A DNA stretch of 64,000 nt from Pseudomonas putida S13.1.2. GTDB taxonomy: Bacteria > Pseudomonadota > Gammaproteobacteria > Pseudomonadales > Pseudomonadaceae. Location of the stretch: the NCBI RefSeq assembly GCF_000498395.2, contig NZ_CP010979.1, positions 4,030,001 to 4,094,000 on the forward strand, read 5' to 3'. A program made the translations under genes and the position numbers. Position 1 is the stretch's first letter. Each line of letters opens with the position of its first letter. Under the pieces are notes generated by a model. It ran no database searches, was not told the DNA's origin, and was given only the letters and a program-made list of their open reading frames with translations. Positions 26,691 through 34,237 of this stretch are shown piece by piece.

Positions 26691-27371
26691 ATGAAAACAA
26701 TCGCGCCCTGTATGGCGGCAATGATGCTGCTCAGTGGGTGCAATGGAGTGCCAACGTCGTACGTTTCAGATCCCGTTTACAGCCAGGCTTTCGTGGTCAC
26801 CTCAGGTGCGCCCCTGCCGATGTTGCTGATGGCCAGTGCTATCCAGTGGAACGAGGATTACGCAGTAACCGCCAAACACACCCCCTTCCTGCGCAACGTG
26901 GTCCACGAGGGCCTCGGCGATGTGGTGTTCTTCAAGCACAAGGCCAGCAGCGTGCCGCGCTGGCGCCAGTACGTGCCAGGGGAAGCGGTGACGGCGGTAG
27001 GTTTCAACAGTTTCATGATGCCGATGCAGGGCAAGGGCCATGCCATGCCGTCATTGGTACGCCTGGAAGGCACCCCTGGCAGTGTCTTCTACTCGGTGCA
27101 TGACGGCCCGATCACCAAGGGCATGTCGGGCGGACCCGTGTTTGCCGATGACGGCACGGTGGTGGGCATCAACGTCGCCATCATTCCCACCAGCGAGATT
27201 GACGCCGGCAAGCGTCCCGACCTGGCCGGCAAGGACCGTATCAGCGTGTTCATGTCGTTCAGCGAAATCGACAAGGAATGGCGGCGCTATCAGTACCTGC
27301 TGGCGCACAAGGCCAAGCCCCAGGCACCGGCTTCGGTCAAAGGCTACGTGGCGGTGGCCGCCAAGCCGTGA
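26691..27371 (+). CDS. Trypsin-like serine protease lipoprotein, uncharacterised
   Basis: 226 residues. The N-terminus has a lipoprotein signal with lipobox LLSGC (C17), so the mature protein probably sits on the periplasmic side of a membrane. The chymotrypsin-fold triad can be read: H63 in VTAKHTPF, D77 in GLGDVVFF and S146 in KGMSGGPVF, with the following GTVVGINVA strand as in HtrA-like proteases. There is no PDZ domain, and the protein is shorter than DegP/DegS types. The gene is monocistronic, between tRNA-Leu and a REP pair. The 270 bp upstream of it hold only the tRNA terminator and unrecognised sequence. Substrate and role are unknown. Confidence 0.75.
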   Translation: MKTIAPCMAAMMLLSGCNGVPTSYVSDPVYSQAFVVTSGAPLPMLLMASAIQWNEDYAVTAKHTPFLRNVVHEGLGDVVFFKHKASSVPRWRQYVPGEAVTAVGFNSFMMPMQGKGHAMPSLVRLEGTPGSVFYSVHDGPITKGMSGGPVFADDGTVVGINVAIIPTSEIDAGKRPDLAGKDRISVFMSFSEIDKEWRRYQYLLAHKAKPQAPASVKGYVAVAAKP

Positions 27372-27419
27372 ATCGGGGCGCGATGTTGGATGGAAAGCGG
27401 CCTATGATGTGAGGCTGAT

Positions 27420-27514
27420 GGCCTCTTCGCGGGTAAACCCGCTCCCACAGGGCCTGCACACGATTTGAGTCTTGTGCAGTACCTGTGGGAGCGGGTTCAC
27501 CCGCGAAAAGGCCC
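27420..27514. repeat. REP pair, GTGG-GAGCGGG subfamily
   Basis: Inverted copies at 27420-27451 and 27482-27514, separated by 30 bp that include the recurring TTGTGCAGTACCTG motif also seen at the 206-304 and 43149-43240 pairs. It lies just upstream of the GNAT gene. Confidence 0.9.
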
Positions 27515-27541
27515 GATCCGCCAGCGCAAGAGGGACCTGCC

Positions 27542-28021
27542 ATGCACCTGACCCACCGCCCCATCCACCCTGACGACATCCCGCTCATCTGCAATTTCCC
27601 GCAGGGCCCAGACGAACTGTTCTACATGTTCCCCAAAGCCACCTATCCCTTCACCCCTGCCCAGCTGAGCGACGCCATAGCCCAACGCAGCGGCTCCACG
27701 GTGGTGGAAGGCAACGGTACTGTCCTGGCCTTCGCCAACTTCTATAAAGCCGAACACGGCGGCGCGTGTGCCCTTGGCAATGTGGTCGTGGCCCCTGCCG
27801 CCCGTGGCCATGGCGTAGCGCGTTACCTGGTAGCCACCATGATCGACCTCGCCCGCCAGCAATACGCTGCCCGGGAGGTGTGGGTGTCTTGCTTCAATCA
27901 CAACACCGCCGGCCTGCTGCTTTATCCACAGCTGGGCTTCACACCGTTCGGCATCGAGGAGCGGCAGGCGTGGGACGGCACGCGGGTAGCGTTGGTGCAG
28001 ATGAAGCAAATACTGACTTAA
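27542..28021 (+). CDS. GNAT family N-acetyltransferase
   Basis: 159 residues from the ATG at 27542. The open frame continues upstream to 27485, but those codons are the translation of a REP element, so the later start is chosen. The acetyl-CoA loop is VVVAPAARGHGVARYL (82-97), with a further GNAT feature in NHNTAGLLLYPQLGFTPFG near the C-terminus. Substrate cannot be told. It lies 10 bp from the convergent antitoxin gene; no operon partner is seen. Confidence 0.85.
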   Translation: MHLTHRPIHPDDIPLICNFPQGPDELFYMFPKATYPFTPAQLSDAIAQRSGSTVVEGNGTVLAFANFYKAEHGGACALGNVVVAPAARGHGVARYLVATMIDLARQQYAAREVWVSCFNHNTAGLLLYPQLGFTPFGIEERQAWDGTRVALVQMKQILT

Positions 28022-28031
28022 CCGAGCTGGA

Positions 28032-28328
28032 TCAGGGGGTCATTGCATGTGGCTGAACGAGAAGGTCCACTCCCAAGGCACGAATGACCCTCAATACAGT
28101 GTCAAAACGAGGCTTCGCGCCAGGGCTCAGCGCCTTGTACAGGCTTTCTCTACCCAGCCCACTCTCCGTAGCAATATGTGTCATGCCCCGTGCACGAGCG
28201 ATATGGCCAAGTGCTCGAATGATTTCCTCGGTATCGCCATCTGATAGCACCTGGCTAAGGTATTCACTGATTGCCTCATCGCTGCTCAACAAGGCTGCCA
28301 TATCAAACGGGATCGATTTTTCGCTCAT
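28032..28328 (-). CDS. Antitoxin of the HigA/HI1420 type (helix-turn-helix, addiction module)
   Basis: 98 residues. The N-terminal part (DMAALLSSDEAISEYLSQVL) is the toxin-neutralising region seen in HI1420-type antidotes. The C-terminal half is an XRE-like HTH (ALGHIARARGMTHIATESGL and RESLYKALSPGAKPRFDTVL). It overlaps the stop of the toxin gene by 4 nt, in the toxin-first order typical of HigBA-like modules. It probably represses the operon through the palindrome at 28636-28651. Family placement is from recognised sequence pattern. Confidence 0.88.
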   Translation of the reverse strand: MSEKSIPFDMAALLSSDEAISEYLSQVLSDGDTEEIIRALGHIARARGMTHIATESGLGRESLYKALSPGAKPRFDTVLRVIRALGVDLLVQPHAMTP

Positions 28329-28618
28329 TTCATCTCCTTCAGGAGCTTTCTGGCTTTGAGGATGTCGGCGGCTTGGGTCGACTTATCGCCGCCGACCAGC
28401 AGTAAAACCAACCTCTGCCCCTTTTGCGTGAAATAGACGCGATAACCGGCAGCTACGTCGATGCGAAGCTCACCAATACCGCCTCCAAGCCACTTGAAGT
28501 CACCAAGATTGCCCGCCGCTGCTCGCTCCAGCCTACGACCTATCGCCAGCCTGGCCCTCAAATCTCTCAAGCTCGATAGCCAAGCGGCAAAGCTTTCTGT
28601 CTGTTCAACGAGAAACAT
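28325..28618 (-). CDS. Toxin of the RelE/ParE superfamily (HI1419/HigB-like killer protein)
   Basis: 97 residues from the ATG at 28618 (MFLVEQTESFAAWLSSLRD). A longer frame to 28657 would run through the promoter and palindrome, so it is rejected. RelE-fold features are present: an N-terminal FAAWLSSLRDLRARLAIGRR, the central GGIGELRIDVAAGYRVYF strand pair, and the ending LLLVGGDKSTQAADILKARKL. Members are mRNA interferases that cut mRNA on the ribosome. The gene is first in a two-gene operon with its antitoxin. The predicted transcript start leaves a leader under 10 nt, and the RBS is weak. Confidence 0.87.
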   Translation of the reverse strand: MFLVEQTESFAAWLSSLRDLRARLAIGRRLERAAAGNLGDFKWLGGGIGELRIDVAAGYRVYFTQKGQRLVLLLVGGDKSTQAADILKARKLLKEMK

Positions 28619-28632
28619 CAAGTGGCCACCCA

Positions 28633-28661
28633 ATCGTATCCTTATGGATACACCCATTCAA
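28633..28661 (-). promoter_or_regulatory. Toxin-antitoxin promoter with embedded palindromic operator
   Basis: On the minus strand TTGAAT (28656-28661) and TACGAT (28633-28638) are 17 bp apart. The inverted repeat GTATCC-TTAT-GGATAC (28636-28651) covers the spacer and overlaps the -10, the placement expected for autoregulation by the HTH antitoxin. Confidence 0.65.
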
Positions 28662-28840
28662 GGATTGAAGCGACCCACTCTGTCGTTTTTCAGCTAAATC
28701 AGGAATTCAGGCACATCTCATAAGCTGGTCGGATTTTTCCCTTTGTTTCAGCTACAAAATCCCTTGCAACATTCCACCCTCGAACCTTCGACGAGCCTCG
28801 ACGTCCCATCCTGCATCCCCCGCGTTTCGAGGTACCCCGC

Positions 28841-29734
28841 GTGAAAGACATCATCACCCGCAAGTACCGCCTGGTCGTGAAGACCATCGGCTACATCGGC
28901 TGGTCGCTTTTCTGGCTGCTGATCTGGGATGTGCTGGTCACCATCGATTTCATGCTGTTCTTCAACAGCAAGTTCACCCTGCCGCTGATCCCGCTGACCT
29001 TGCTGGGCTCGGCGCTGGTGGTGCTAGTGAGTTTTCGCAACAGCAGTGCCTACAACCGCTGGTGGGAGGCGCGCACGTTGTGGGGGGCGCTGGTGAACGG
29101 GTCGCGCAGCTTCGCCCGGCAGACGCTGACCCTGATCGATGACCCGGATGATGGCCTGAACCCGGTAAAGGCCACCCTGCTGCGCAGGCATATCGCCTAT
29201 GTGAACTGCCTGGCGGCGCACTTGAAGGGGGAACGCTGCCCGGACGAGCTGATGGCCTTCATCCCGCCCGCGGAGTTCGAACGCCGCAACCGTTCGAACA
29301 ACTTCGCCAATGACATTCTCGGCGGTTCGGCGGCCTTGCTGGCGCGGGAATACAAGGCCGGGCGGCTGGACAGCATTCGCCTGGCCCGGCTGGAGTCGAC
29401 GCTGGTGGACCTGTCCAACGCCCAGGGTGGCATGGAGCGGATTGCCAACACGCCGCTGCCCTACCCTTATGTGTATTTTCCGCGGCTGTTCATTACCTTG
29501 TTCTGCCTGATCGTGCCGGTGGGGCTGGTGGAGTCGCTGGGCTGGTTCACACCGCTGGCATCGACGGTGGTGGGGTTCATGCTGCTGGCCATCGAGCGGA
29601 TCGGGACTGATTTACAGAGCCCGTTCAGGTTCAGTGAGCACCAGATTCAGATGGATACCATTTGCGAGACGATCGAGCGGAACCTGGAGTCGATGCAGCG
29701 GGAGGCGCAGTGTGCTGAAGTTGTGGGGGCCTGA
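28841..29734 (+). CDS. Bestrophin family ion channel (UPF0187/YneE-like)
   Basis: 297 residues from a GTG start with GAGG upstream. Bacterial bestrophin features are visible: SLFWLLIWDVLVTIDFMLFF and TLPLIPLTLLGSALVVLVSF membrane helices, the conserved SFRNSSAYNRWWEARTLWG, the later pair of helices LFITLFCLIVPVGLVESLGW and TVVGFMLLAIERIGTDLQ, and the C-terminal DLQSPF motif. The family forms pentameric anion or cation channels in the inner membrane. It stands alone; the physiological role is unknown. Confidence 0.9.
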   Translation: MKDIITRKYRLVVKTIGYIGWSLFWLLIWDVLVTIDFMLFFNSKFTLPLIPLTLLGSALVVLVSFRNSSAYNRWWEARTLWGALVNGSRSFARQTLTLIDDPDDGLNPVKATLLRRHIAYVNCLAAHLKGERCPDELMAFIPPAEFERRNRSNNFANDILGGSAALLAREYKAGRLDSIRLARLESTLVDLSNAQGGMERIANTPLPYPYVYFPRLFITLFCLIVPVGLVESLGWFTPLASTVVGFMLLAIERIGTDLQSPFRFSEHQIQMDTICETIERNLESMQREAQCAEVVGA

Positions 29735-29743
29735 GGTATTTTG

Positions 29744-29787
29744 GGGCTGCTTTGCAGCCTATCGCGACACAAGGCCGCTCCTACAGG
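29744..29787. repeat. Degenerate REP-like element
   Basis: GGGGCTGCTTTGCAGCC is followed by TATCGCGACAC and GGCCGCTCCTACAGGG, a GTAG-GAGCGGCC-type REP read on the minus strand. It is a single copy between convergent genes. Confidence 0.65.
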
Positions 29788-29804
29788 GACCGAGCAAATG
29801 TCAT

Positions 29805-29821
29805 GGGCCGCTAAGCGGCCC
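29805..29821. terminator. Hairpin between convergent genes
   Basis: GGGCCGCT and AGCGGCCC form an 8-bp stem with a 1-nt apex (effective loop TAA). No T tract follows on either strand. It may act as a bidirectional 3' end structure for the bestrophin and permease genes. Confidence 0.4.
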
Positions 29822-29830
29822 CACAAACAC

Positions 29831-30598
29831 TCAGGCGCGCACATAGCGCTGACGCAACGCATCGCTCAATACATCCACCAGCAACACCAGCACCAGCATC
29901 CCGATGATCACCGTGCTGGCCTGGGCCTCCTGGAACAGGCTCAAGGTGGTGTACAGCATCTGCCCCAAGCCACCCGCGCCGACAAACCCCAGCACGCTGG
30001 CCATGCGGATGTTGTTCTCCCAGCGGTACAAGCTGTAGGCCAGCAATTGCGGCCATAGATTAGGCAAGGTACCAAAGCAGAACGCCGCCACCTGGCTGCC
30101 GCCCTGCAGGCGGATAGCCGCTGCCGGCTCTGGCGGTGCGTTCTCCAGCGCCTCGGCAAACAACCGCCCCAGCACGCCAGCGGTGTGCAGCGCCAGGGCC
30201 AGGGTACCCGCATTGGGGCCAAGGCCTGCCGCCAGCACCGTCAGCGCCGCCCACACCAGTTCAGGGATGGCCCGCAGGGCATTCAGCAACAACCGCGCCG
30301 CGCCCTGCAACGGCCAGCCGAAGCGCCCCGCCGCCGGCAGCGCCAGCAGCATCCCCAGTACCATCGCCAACAAGGTGCCCAGGCCAGACATGGCCAGGGT
30401 CTCCAGCGCCCCTCGCCACACTGCCTTCAGGTGATCGGCAGACAGGTCCGGATGCAGGAAACGCCCGGCATACTCGCCCATCTGCCCCAACCCGCCATTG
30501 CCGACCAGTGCGCGCAAGTCCAGTTCCAGATAAGCAAATGAGGCCACCACCGCCACCGCGATGGCGCCAAGCAGCAACAGGTTGATTGCGCGGTTCAT
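29831..30598 (-). CDS. PhnE-like ABC transporter permease (putative selenium oxyanion importer), second permease
   Basis: 255 residues from the ATG at 30598 (NRAINLLLLGAIAVAVVASF). A longer frame overlaps the neighbouring permease and is rejected. It is a binding-protein-dependent permease with about six helices and the EAA-type loop AFCFGTLPNLWPQLLAYSLY, ending with the GFVGAGGLGQMLYTTLSLF segment typical of PhnE. It overlaps the first permease by 4 nt. Two PhnE-like permeases, an ATPase and a binding protein form one operon divergent from selD-selU, hence the proposed substrate. Confidence 0.85.
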   Translation of the reverse strand: MNRAINLLLLGAIAVAVVASFAYLELDLRALVGNGGLGQMGEYAGRFLHPDLSADHLKAVWRGALETLAMSGLGTLLAMVLGMLLALPAAGRFGWPLQGAARLLLNALRAIPELVWAALTVLAAGLGPNAGTLALALHTAGVLGRLFAEALENAPPEPAAAIRLQGGSQVAAFCFGTLPNLWPQLLAYSLYRWENNIRMASVLGFVGAGGLGQMLYTTLSLFQEAQASTVIIGMLVLVLLVDVLSDALRQRYVRA

Positions 30599-31422
30599 GC
30601 CAGCCTCCAGCGCAGCAGGCGGCTGAGCAGGTCGGCCAGCATCACCAGCAGCAGGAACGTCAGCAGCATGCTCGCCACTTGCGCACCGGCGAACATGCGC
30701 ATCGACAGGTCGATCTGCTGGCCCAGCCCGCCAGCACCGACAAAGCCCATCACCACAGAAGCCCGCACCGCGCACTCCCAGCGGTACACGGTGTACGACA
30801 CCACTTCAGATGCAGCATTGGGCAGGATGCCGTAGAGAAACGCCGCCAGCCGGCCACTGCCCGCCTGCAGCAAGGCATGGGCCGGGCGCTGATCGACCGA
30901 CTCGAAGATTTCGGCGTAGACCTTGCCGAGCATGCCGCTGTAGGTGATGGCGATAGCCAGTACACCCGCCGTCGGCCCCAACCCCACGGCGCGCACAAAC
31001 AGCAGCGCCCAGACAATTTCCGGCACGCTGCGCAGAAAAATGAGCAACCCGCGCACCGGCAGGCGCAGCAGCCGCGACCAAAGCCCGGCACGCCCGCCAC
31101 GGGAGGCTGCACGCAACGACAAGGCGCGGCTAGCCATAAGGCCGGCCGGAACGGCCAGCAGCAATGCCAACGCCATGCCGGCGGTGGCCACGGCCAGGGT
31201 CTGCAGCGTGGCTTCGTACAGCAACGCAAGAAACTCGGCATCGTGTGCCGGTGGCCAGAAGGCGCTGGTAAAACTGGCAATCTGCTGTCGGTTCTCAGCT
31301 TGCAGCAGTACCCATGGGTTCAACTCGCTCAACTGAATGCCAGGCCACAGCACGACCACGGCCAGCAAGGCCAGCAGCAACCGCGGCAGCAGGGCCGGGT
31401 CGCGGGTGTGGGCCTTCAGCAT
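30595..31422 (-). CDS. PhnE-like ABC transporter permease (putative selenium oxyanion importer), first permease
   Basis: 275 residues. It has the same architecture as the downstream permease: an N-terminal helix (LLPRLLLALLAVVVLWPGI), several further helices, the EAA loop AFLYGILPNAASEVVSYTVY and the GFVGAGGLGQQIDLSMRMF motif. It overlaps the ATPase gene by 7 nt. Paralogous permease pairs of this type form a heterodimeric channel in phosphonate/phosphite/selenate-type importers. Context, not sequence alone, points to selenium. Confidence 0.85.
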   Translation of the reverse strand: MLKAHTRDPALLPRLLLALLAVVVLWPGIQLSELNPWVLLQAENRQQIASFTSAFWPPAHDAEFLALLYEATLQTLAVATAGMALALLLAVPAGLMASRALSLRAASRGGRAGLWSRLLRLPVRGLLIFLRSVPEIVWALLFVRAVGLGPTAGVLAIAITYSGMLGKVYAEIFESVDQRPAHALLQAGSGRLAAFLYGILPNAASEVVSYTVYRWECAVRASVVMGFVGAGGLGQQIDLSMRMFAGAQVASMLLTFLLLVMLADLLSRLLRWRLA

Positions 31423-32225
31423 CGCGGAATCTGCACGGTCAGGCTCGGCCCTTGGGTTGGCGGCGAAGCCAGTTGTTCGTTGGCGTACAGCGCATCCAGC
31501 ATGGGTTGGGTGACCGCATCGGCCGGGCAGTCAAACACCACCCGCCCCTCGCGGATACCGATCACCCGCGGAAAATGCGCCAGCGCCAGCTCCACGGCAT
31601 GCAGGCTCGCCACCAGCGTCACACCGTTGGCCTGGGCATGGCGGTTGAGCAAGGCCAGGCTGTGGTCGGCCAGCACCGGGTCCATGGCCGACACCGGCTC
31701 ATCGGTCAGCAGCACCTGCGGCCGCTGGTACAGCGCCCGGGCAATGCCCACGCGCTGCAACTGGCCACCGGACAATTGCCCACACTGCACGAACAGTTTG
31801 TCGGCCAGCCCCAGCTCCGCTAAAACCTGCCGTGCCCCGGGTACATCGCCGGGGTACAGCAGGTTGAGCAAGCCGCGCATTACCCCCCACTGCCCCAGGC
31901 GGCCGGCCAGTACTGCCGTCACCACCCGCTGGCGTGGCGGCAAGGGCGGCGCCTGATGCACCAGGCCAACCCGCGCCCGCAGGCGCTGGCGTGCCCGGGC
32001 CGACAACGCCCAAGGCTGCTCGCCGAGCAGCTCCAGGCGCCCGCCGCTGGGCTGGATGGCCGTGGCCATCAGGTGCAGCAAGCTCGACTTGCCCGCCCCC
32101 GACGGCCCGATGATGGCGACTCGCTCGCCCTGCACGATGCGCAGGCTGACCGCATCAAGCGCGCGAACCTGGCCATGGCGCAGGCTGGCACCGTGCAGAT
32201 GGATGGCTACATTCGAAGCAGTCAC
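31416..32225 (-). CDS. PhnC-like ABC transporter ATP-binding protein
   Basis: 269 residues. Walker A is GPSGAGKSS (40-48), the signature is LSGGQLQRVGIARAL, and Walker B is QVLLTDEPVSAMD followed by the H-loop region ASLHAVELALAHFPRVIG. It is the nucleotide-binding subunit of the four-gene importer, overlapping the binding-protein gene by 4 nt and the first permease by 7 nt. Closest recognisable group is PhnC of phosphonate import. Confidence 0.88.
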   Translation of the reverse strand: MTASNVAIHLHGASLRHGQVRALDAVSLRIVQGERVAIIGPSGAGKSSLLHLMATAIQPSGGRLELLGEQPWALSARARQRLRARVGLVHQAPPLPPRQRVVTAVLAGRLGQWGVMRGLLNLLYPGDVPGARQVLAELGLADKLFVQCGQLSGGQLQRVGIARALYQRPQVLLTDEPVSAMDPVLADHSLALLNRHAQANGVTLVASLHAVELALAHFPRVIGIREGRVVFDCPADAVTQPMLDALYANEQLASPPTQGPSLTVQIPRC

Positions 32226-33076
32226 TTGAGCAGGCCGGCCTCGCGTGCGGCTTGCTCGGTGCCCTCGTAGTTCTCAGGCTTGGTTTCGATGAAGCGGCTG
32301 GCAGCCTGCAGGTCCAGGATCGCCTTGTGCTCCGGGTTGGCCGGGTCGAGGCCAAGGAAGGCTTGCTTGATCTTCTCCTTCAACGCCGGGTCCATGTTGC
32401 CGCGCACGGTCCAGTTGTAGTCGAAGTAGGTAGGCGTGGTGGCAAACACCTTCACCTTGTTGGTATCCACCTTGCCGGCGTCCACCAGCTTTTGCCACAC
32501 ACTGGCGTTGAGCACGCCACCATCGACCTTGCCAGCCTGCACCCAGGCCACGGTGGCGTCATGGGCGCCAGAGTAGGCCACACGGCTGAAGTACGCTTCA
32601 GGCTTGATGTTGTCCTGCTTGAGCATGAAGTAACGCGGCATCAGGCTGCCCGACGTGGACGAAATGGAACCGAAGGCAAACGACTTGCCCTTGAGGTCGG
32701 CCAGGCTCTTCACGTCGGGGTTGGCAGTGATGAACTTGGAGGTGAACTGCGCGTCCTGCTCACGCTGCACCAGCGGCGTGGCAGTCGGGTCCTTCAGGTG
32801 TACCTGGACAAACGTGAACCCGCCCAGCCAGGCCAGGTCCAGGCGGTCGGCGGCCAGCGACTCGACCACCGCCGGGTAATCAGCCACCGGTACGAACTTC
32901 ACTTCCATGCCCAGCTGCTTGGCCAGGTATTCACCCAGTGGCTTGAACTTGCGCTGCAGTTCGGTAGGCGCTTCGTCGGGGATGGCGCTGACCCGCAGGG
33001 TTTCAGCAGCCTGAACGGCAACGGCACAGCAAGACAGCACGAGACCTGCGGCGAGCGCCAAGGGGCGGTTGAGCAT
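32222..33076 (-). CDS. PhnD-family periplasmic binding protein, putative selenate/selenite ABC transporter subunit
   Basis: 284 residues from the ATG at 33076. The upstream frame to 33238 crosses into selD and is not coding. Signal peptide: LALAAGLVLSCCAVAVQA with cleavage before AETLRVSAIPDE. The mature part is a PhnD-like two-lobe protein (WLGGFTFVQVH, FGSISSTSGSLMPRYFM, VAYSGAHDATVAWVQAG). I recall a protein-family model naming a clade of PhnD relatives as putative selenate binding proteins because they occur beside selD. The gene here is divergent from selD with 126 bp between the starts, matching that context. The substrate remains an inference. Confidence 0.85.
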   Translation of the reverse strand: MLNRPLALAAGLVLSCCAVAVQAAETLRVSAIPDEAPTELQRKFKPLGEYLAKQLGMEVKFVPVADYPAVVESLAADRLDLAWLGGFTFVQVHLKDPTATPLVQREQDAQFTSKFITANPDVKSLADLKGKSFAFGSISSTSGSLMPRYFMLKQDNIKPEAYFSRVAYSGAHDATVAWVQAGKVDGGVLNASVWQKLVDAGKVDTNKVKVFATTPTYFDYNWTVRGNMDPALKEKIKQAFLGLDPANPEHKAILDLQAASRFIETKPENYEGTEQAAREAGLLK

Positions 33077-33202
33077 GTGTATTCTCCGGTTCAATAGCGG
33101 GGAAATGCCGACAAATCCGCCGACGCTGTGAATTATAAGAGGCAGGGGCACAAAGGCCAGCTTTGCTACAATCGCGCAACAATTTGACCTGCTGAGGTAC
33201 AC

Positions 33203-34237
33203 ATGAGCGAGCCGATTCGCCTGACCCAGTACAGCCATGGTGCCGGCTGTGGCTGCAAGATTTCCCCCAAGGTGCTGGACGTGATCCTCGCCGAAAGCGG
33301 CACCCAGGCCCTGGACCCTAAACTGTGGGTCGGCAATGCCTCGCGCGACGATGCAGCAGTGTACGCACTGGACGATGAGCGCGGCGTGGTCTCGACCACC
33401 GATTTTTTCATGCCGATCGTCGATGACCCGTACGACTTCGGCCGCATCGCCGCCACCAACGCCATCAGCGACATCTATGCCATGGGCGGCGACCCGCTGA
33501 TGGCCATCGCCATCCTTGGCTGGCCAGTCAACGTGCTACCACCAGAAGTGGCCCGTGAAGTGATCCGCGGCGGCCGCGCCGTGTGCGCCGAAGCCGGCAT
33601 CCCGCTGGCGGGTGGCCACTCCATCGACGCCCCTGAGCCAATCTTCGGCCTGGCCGTCACCGGTGTGGTCAGCAAGCGCCACCTCAAGCGCAACGACACC
33701 GCCACTGCAGGCTGCCAGCTGTACCTGACCAAGCCACTGGGCATCGGCATCCTCACCACCGCCGAGAAAAAGGCCAAGCTGCGCGAGCAGGACCAGGGCC
33801 TGGCCCGCGACTGGATGTGCACCCTCAACACCCCCGGCAGCCGCTTCGGCAAGCTTGACGGGGTCAAGGCCATGACCGATGTCACCGGCTTCGGCCTGCT
33901 CGGCCACCTGGTCGAGCTGGCCGAAGGCAGCGGCCTCACCGCGCACCTGGACTACGCCGCGGTACCGCGTCTGCCCAGTGTCGACCACTACCTGGCCGAG
34001 GGCTGCATCCCCGGTGGGACCCTGCGCAACTACGAAAGCTACGGGCACAAGATCGGCGCCCTCAACGACGACCAGAAACACCTGCTGTGCGACCCGCAGA
34101 CCAGCGGCGGCCTGCTGGTGGCGGTTGCGCCGGAAGGTGAAACCGAGTTCCTCGCCGTAGCTGCCGAACTGGGCCTGCAACTGTCGCCTATCGGCAAGCT
34201 GGTCGAGCGACAGAGCCACGCGGTCGAGGTGATCTGA
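33203..34237 (+). CDS. selD: Selenide, water dikinase (selenophosphate synthetase)
   Basis: 344 residues. The N-terminal SHGAGCGCKIS carries C16 and K19, equivalent to catalytic Cys17 and Lys20 of E. coli SelD; it is Cys here, not selenocysteine. The ATP-binding AIR-synthase-like fold follows (DDAAVYAL, TTDFFMPIVDDPYDFGRIAA, GGHSIDAPEPIFGLAVTG). It makes selenophosphate from selenide and ATP. The stop TGA shares one base with the ATG of selU, so selenophosphate goes mainly to tRNA 2-selenouridine. No selA/selB or selC was seen in the window. Confidence 0.97.
   Translation: MSEPIRLTQYSHGAGCGCKISPKVLDVILAESGTQALDPKLWVGNASRDDAAVYALDDERGVVSTTDFFMPIVDDPYDFGRIAATNAISDIYAMGGDPLMAIAILGWPVNVLPPEVAREVIRGGRAVCAEAGIPLAGGHSIDAPEPIFGLAVTGVVSKRHLKRNDTATAGCQLYLTKPLGIGILTTAEKKAKLREQDQGLARDWMCTLNTPGSRFGKLDGVKAMTDVTGFGLLGHLVELAEGSGLTAHLDYAAVPRLPSVDHYLAEGCIPGGTLRNYESYGHKIGALNDDQKHLLCDPQTSGGLLVAVAPEGETEFLAVAAELGLQLSPIGKLVERQSHAVEVI

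Noticed and set aside
27485..27541. N-terminal extension of the GNAT protein (MGAGSPAKRP...)
   Set aside because: This peptide is the translation of a REP element and recurs wherever a frame crosses one (also before the Tle-like hydrolase, as MGAGLPAMG); the proper start is at 27542.
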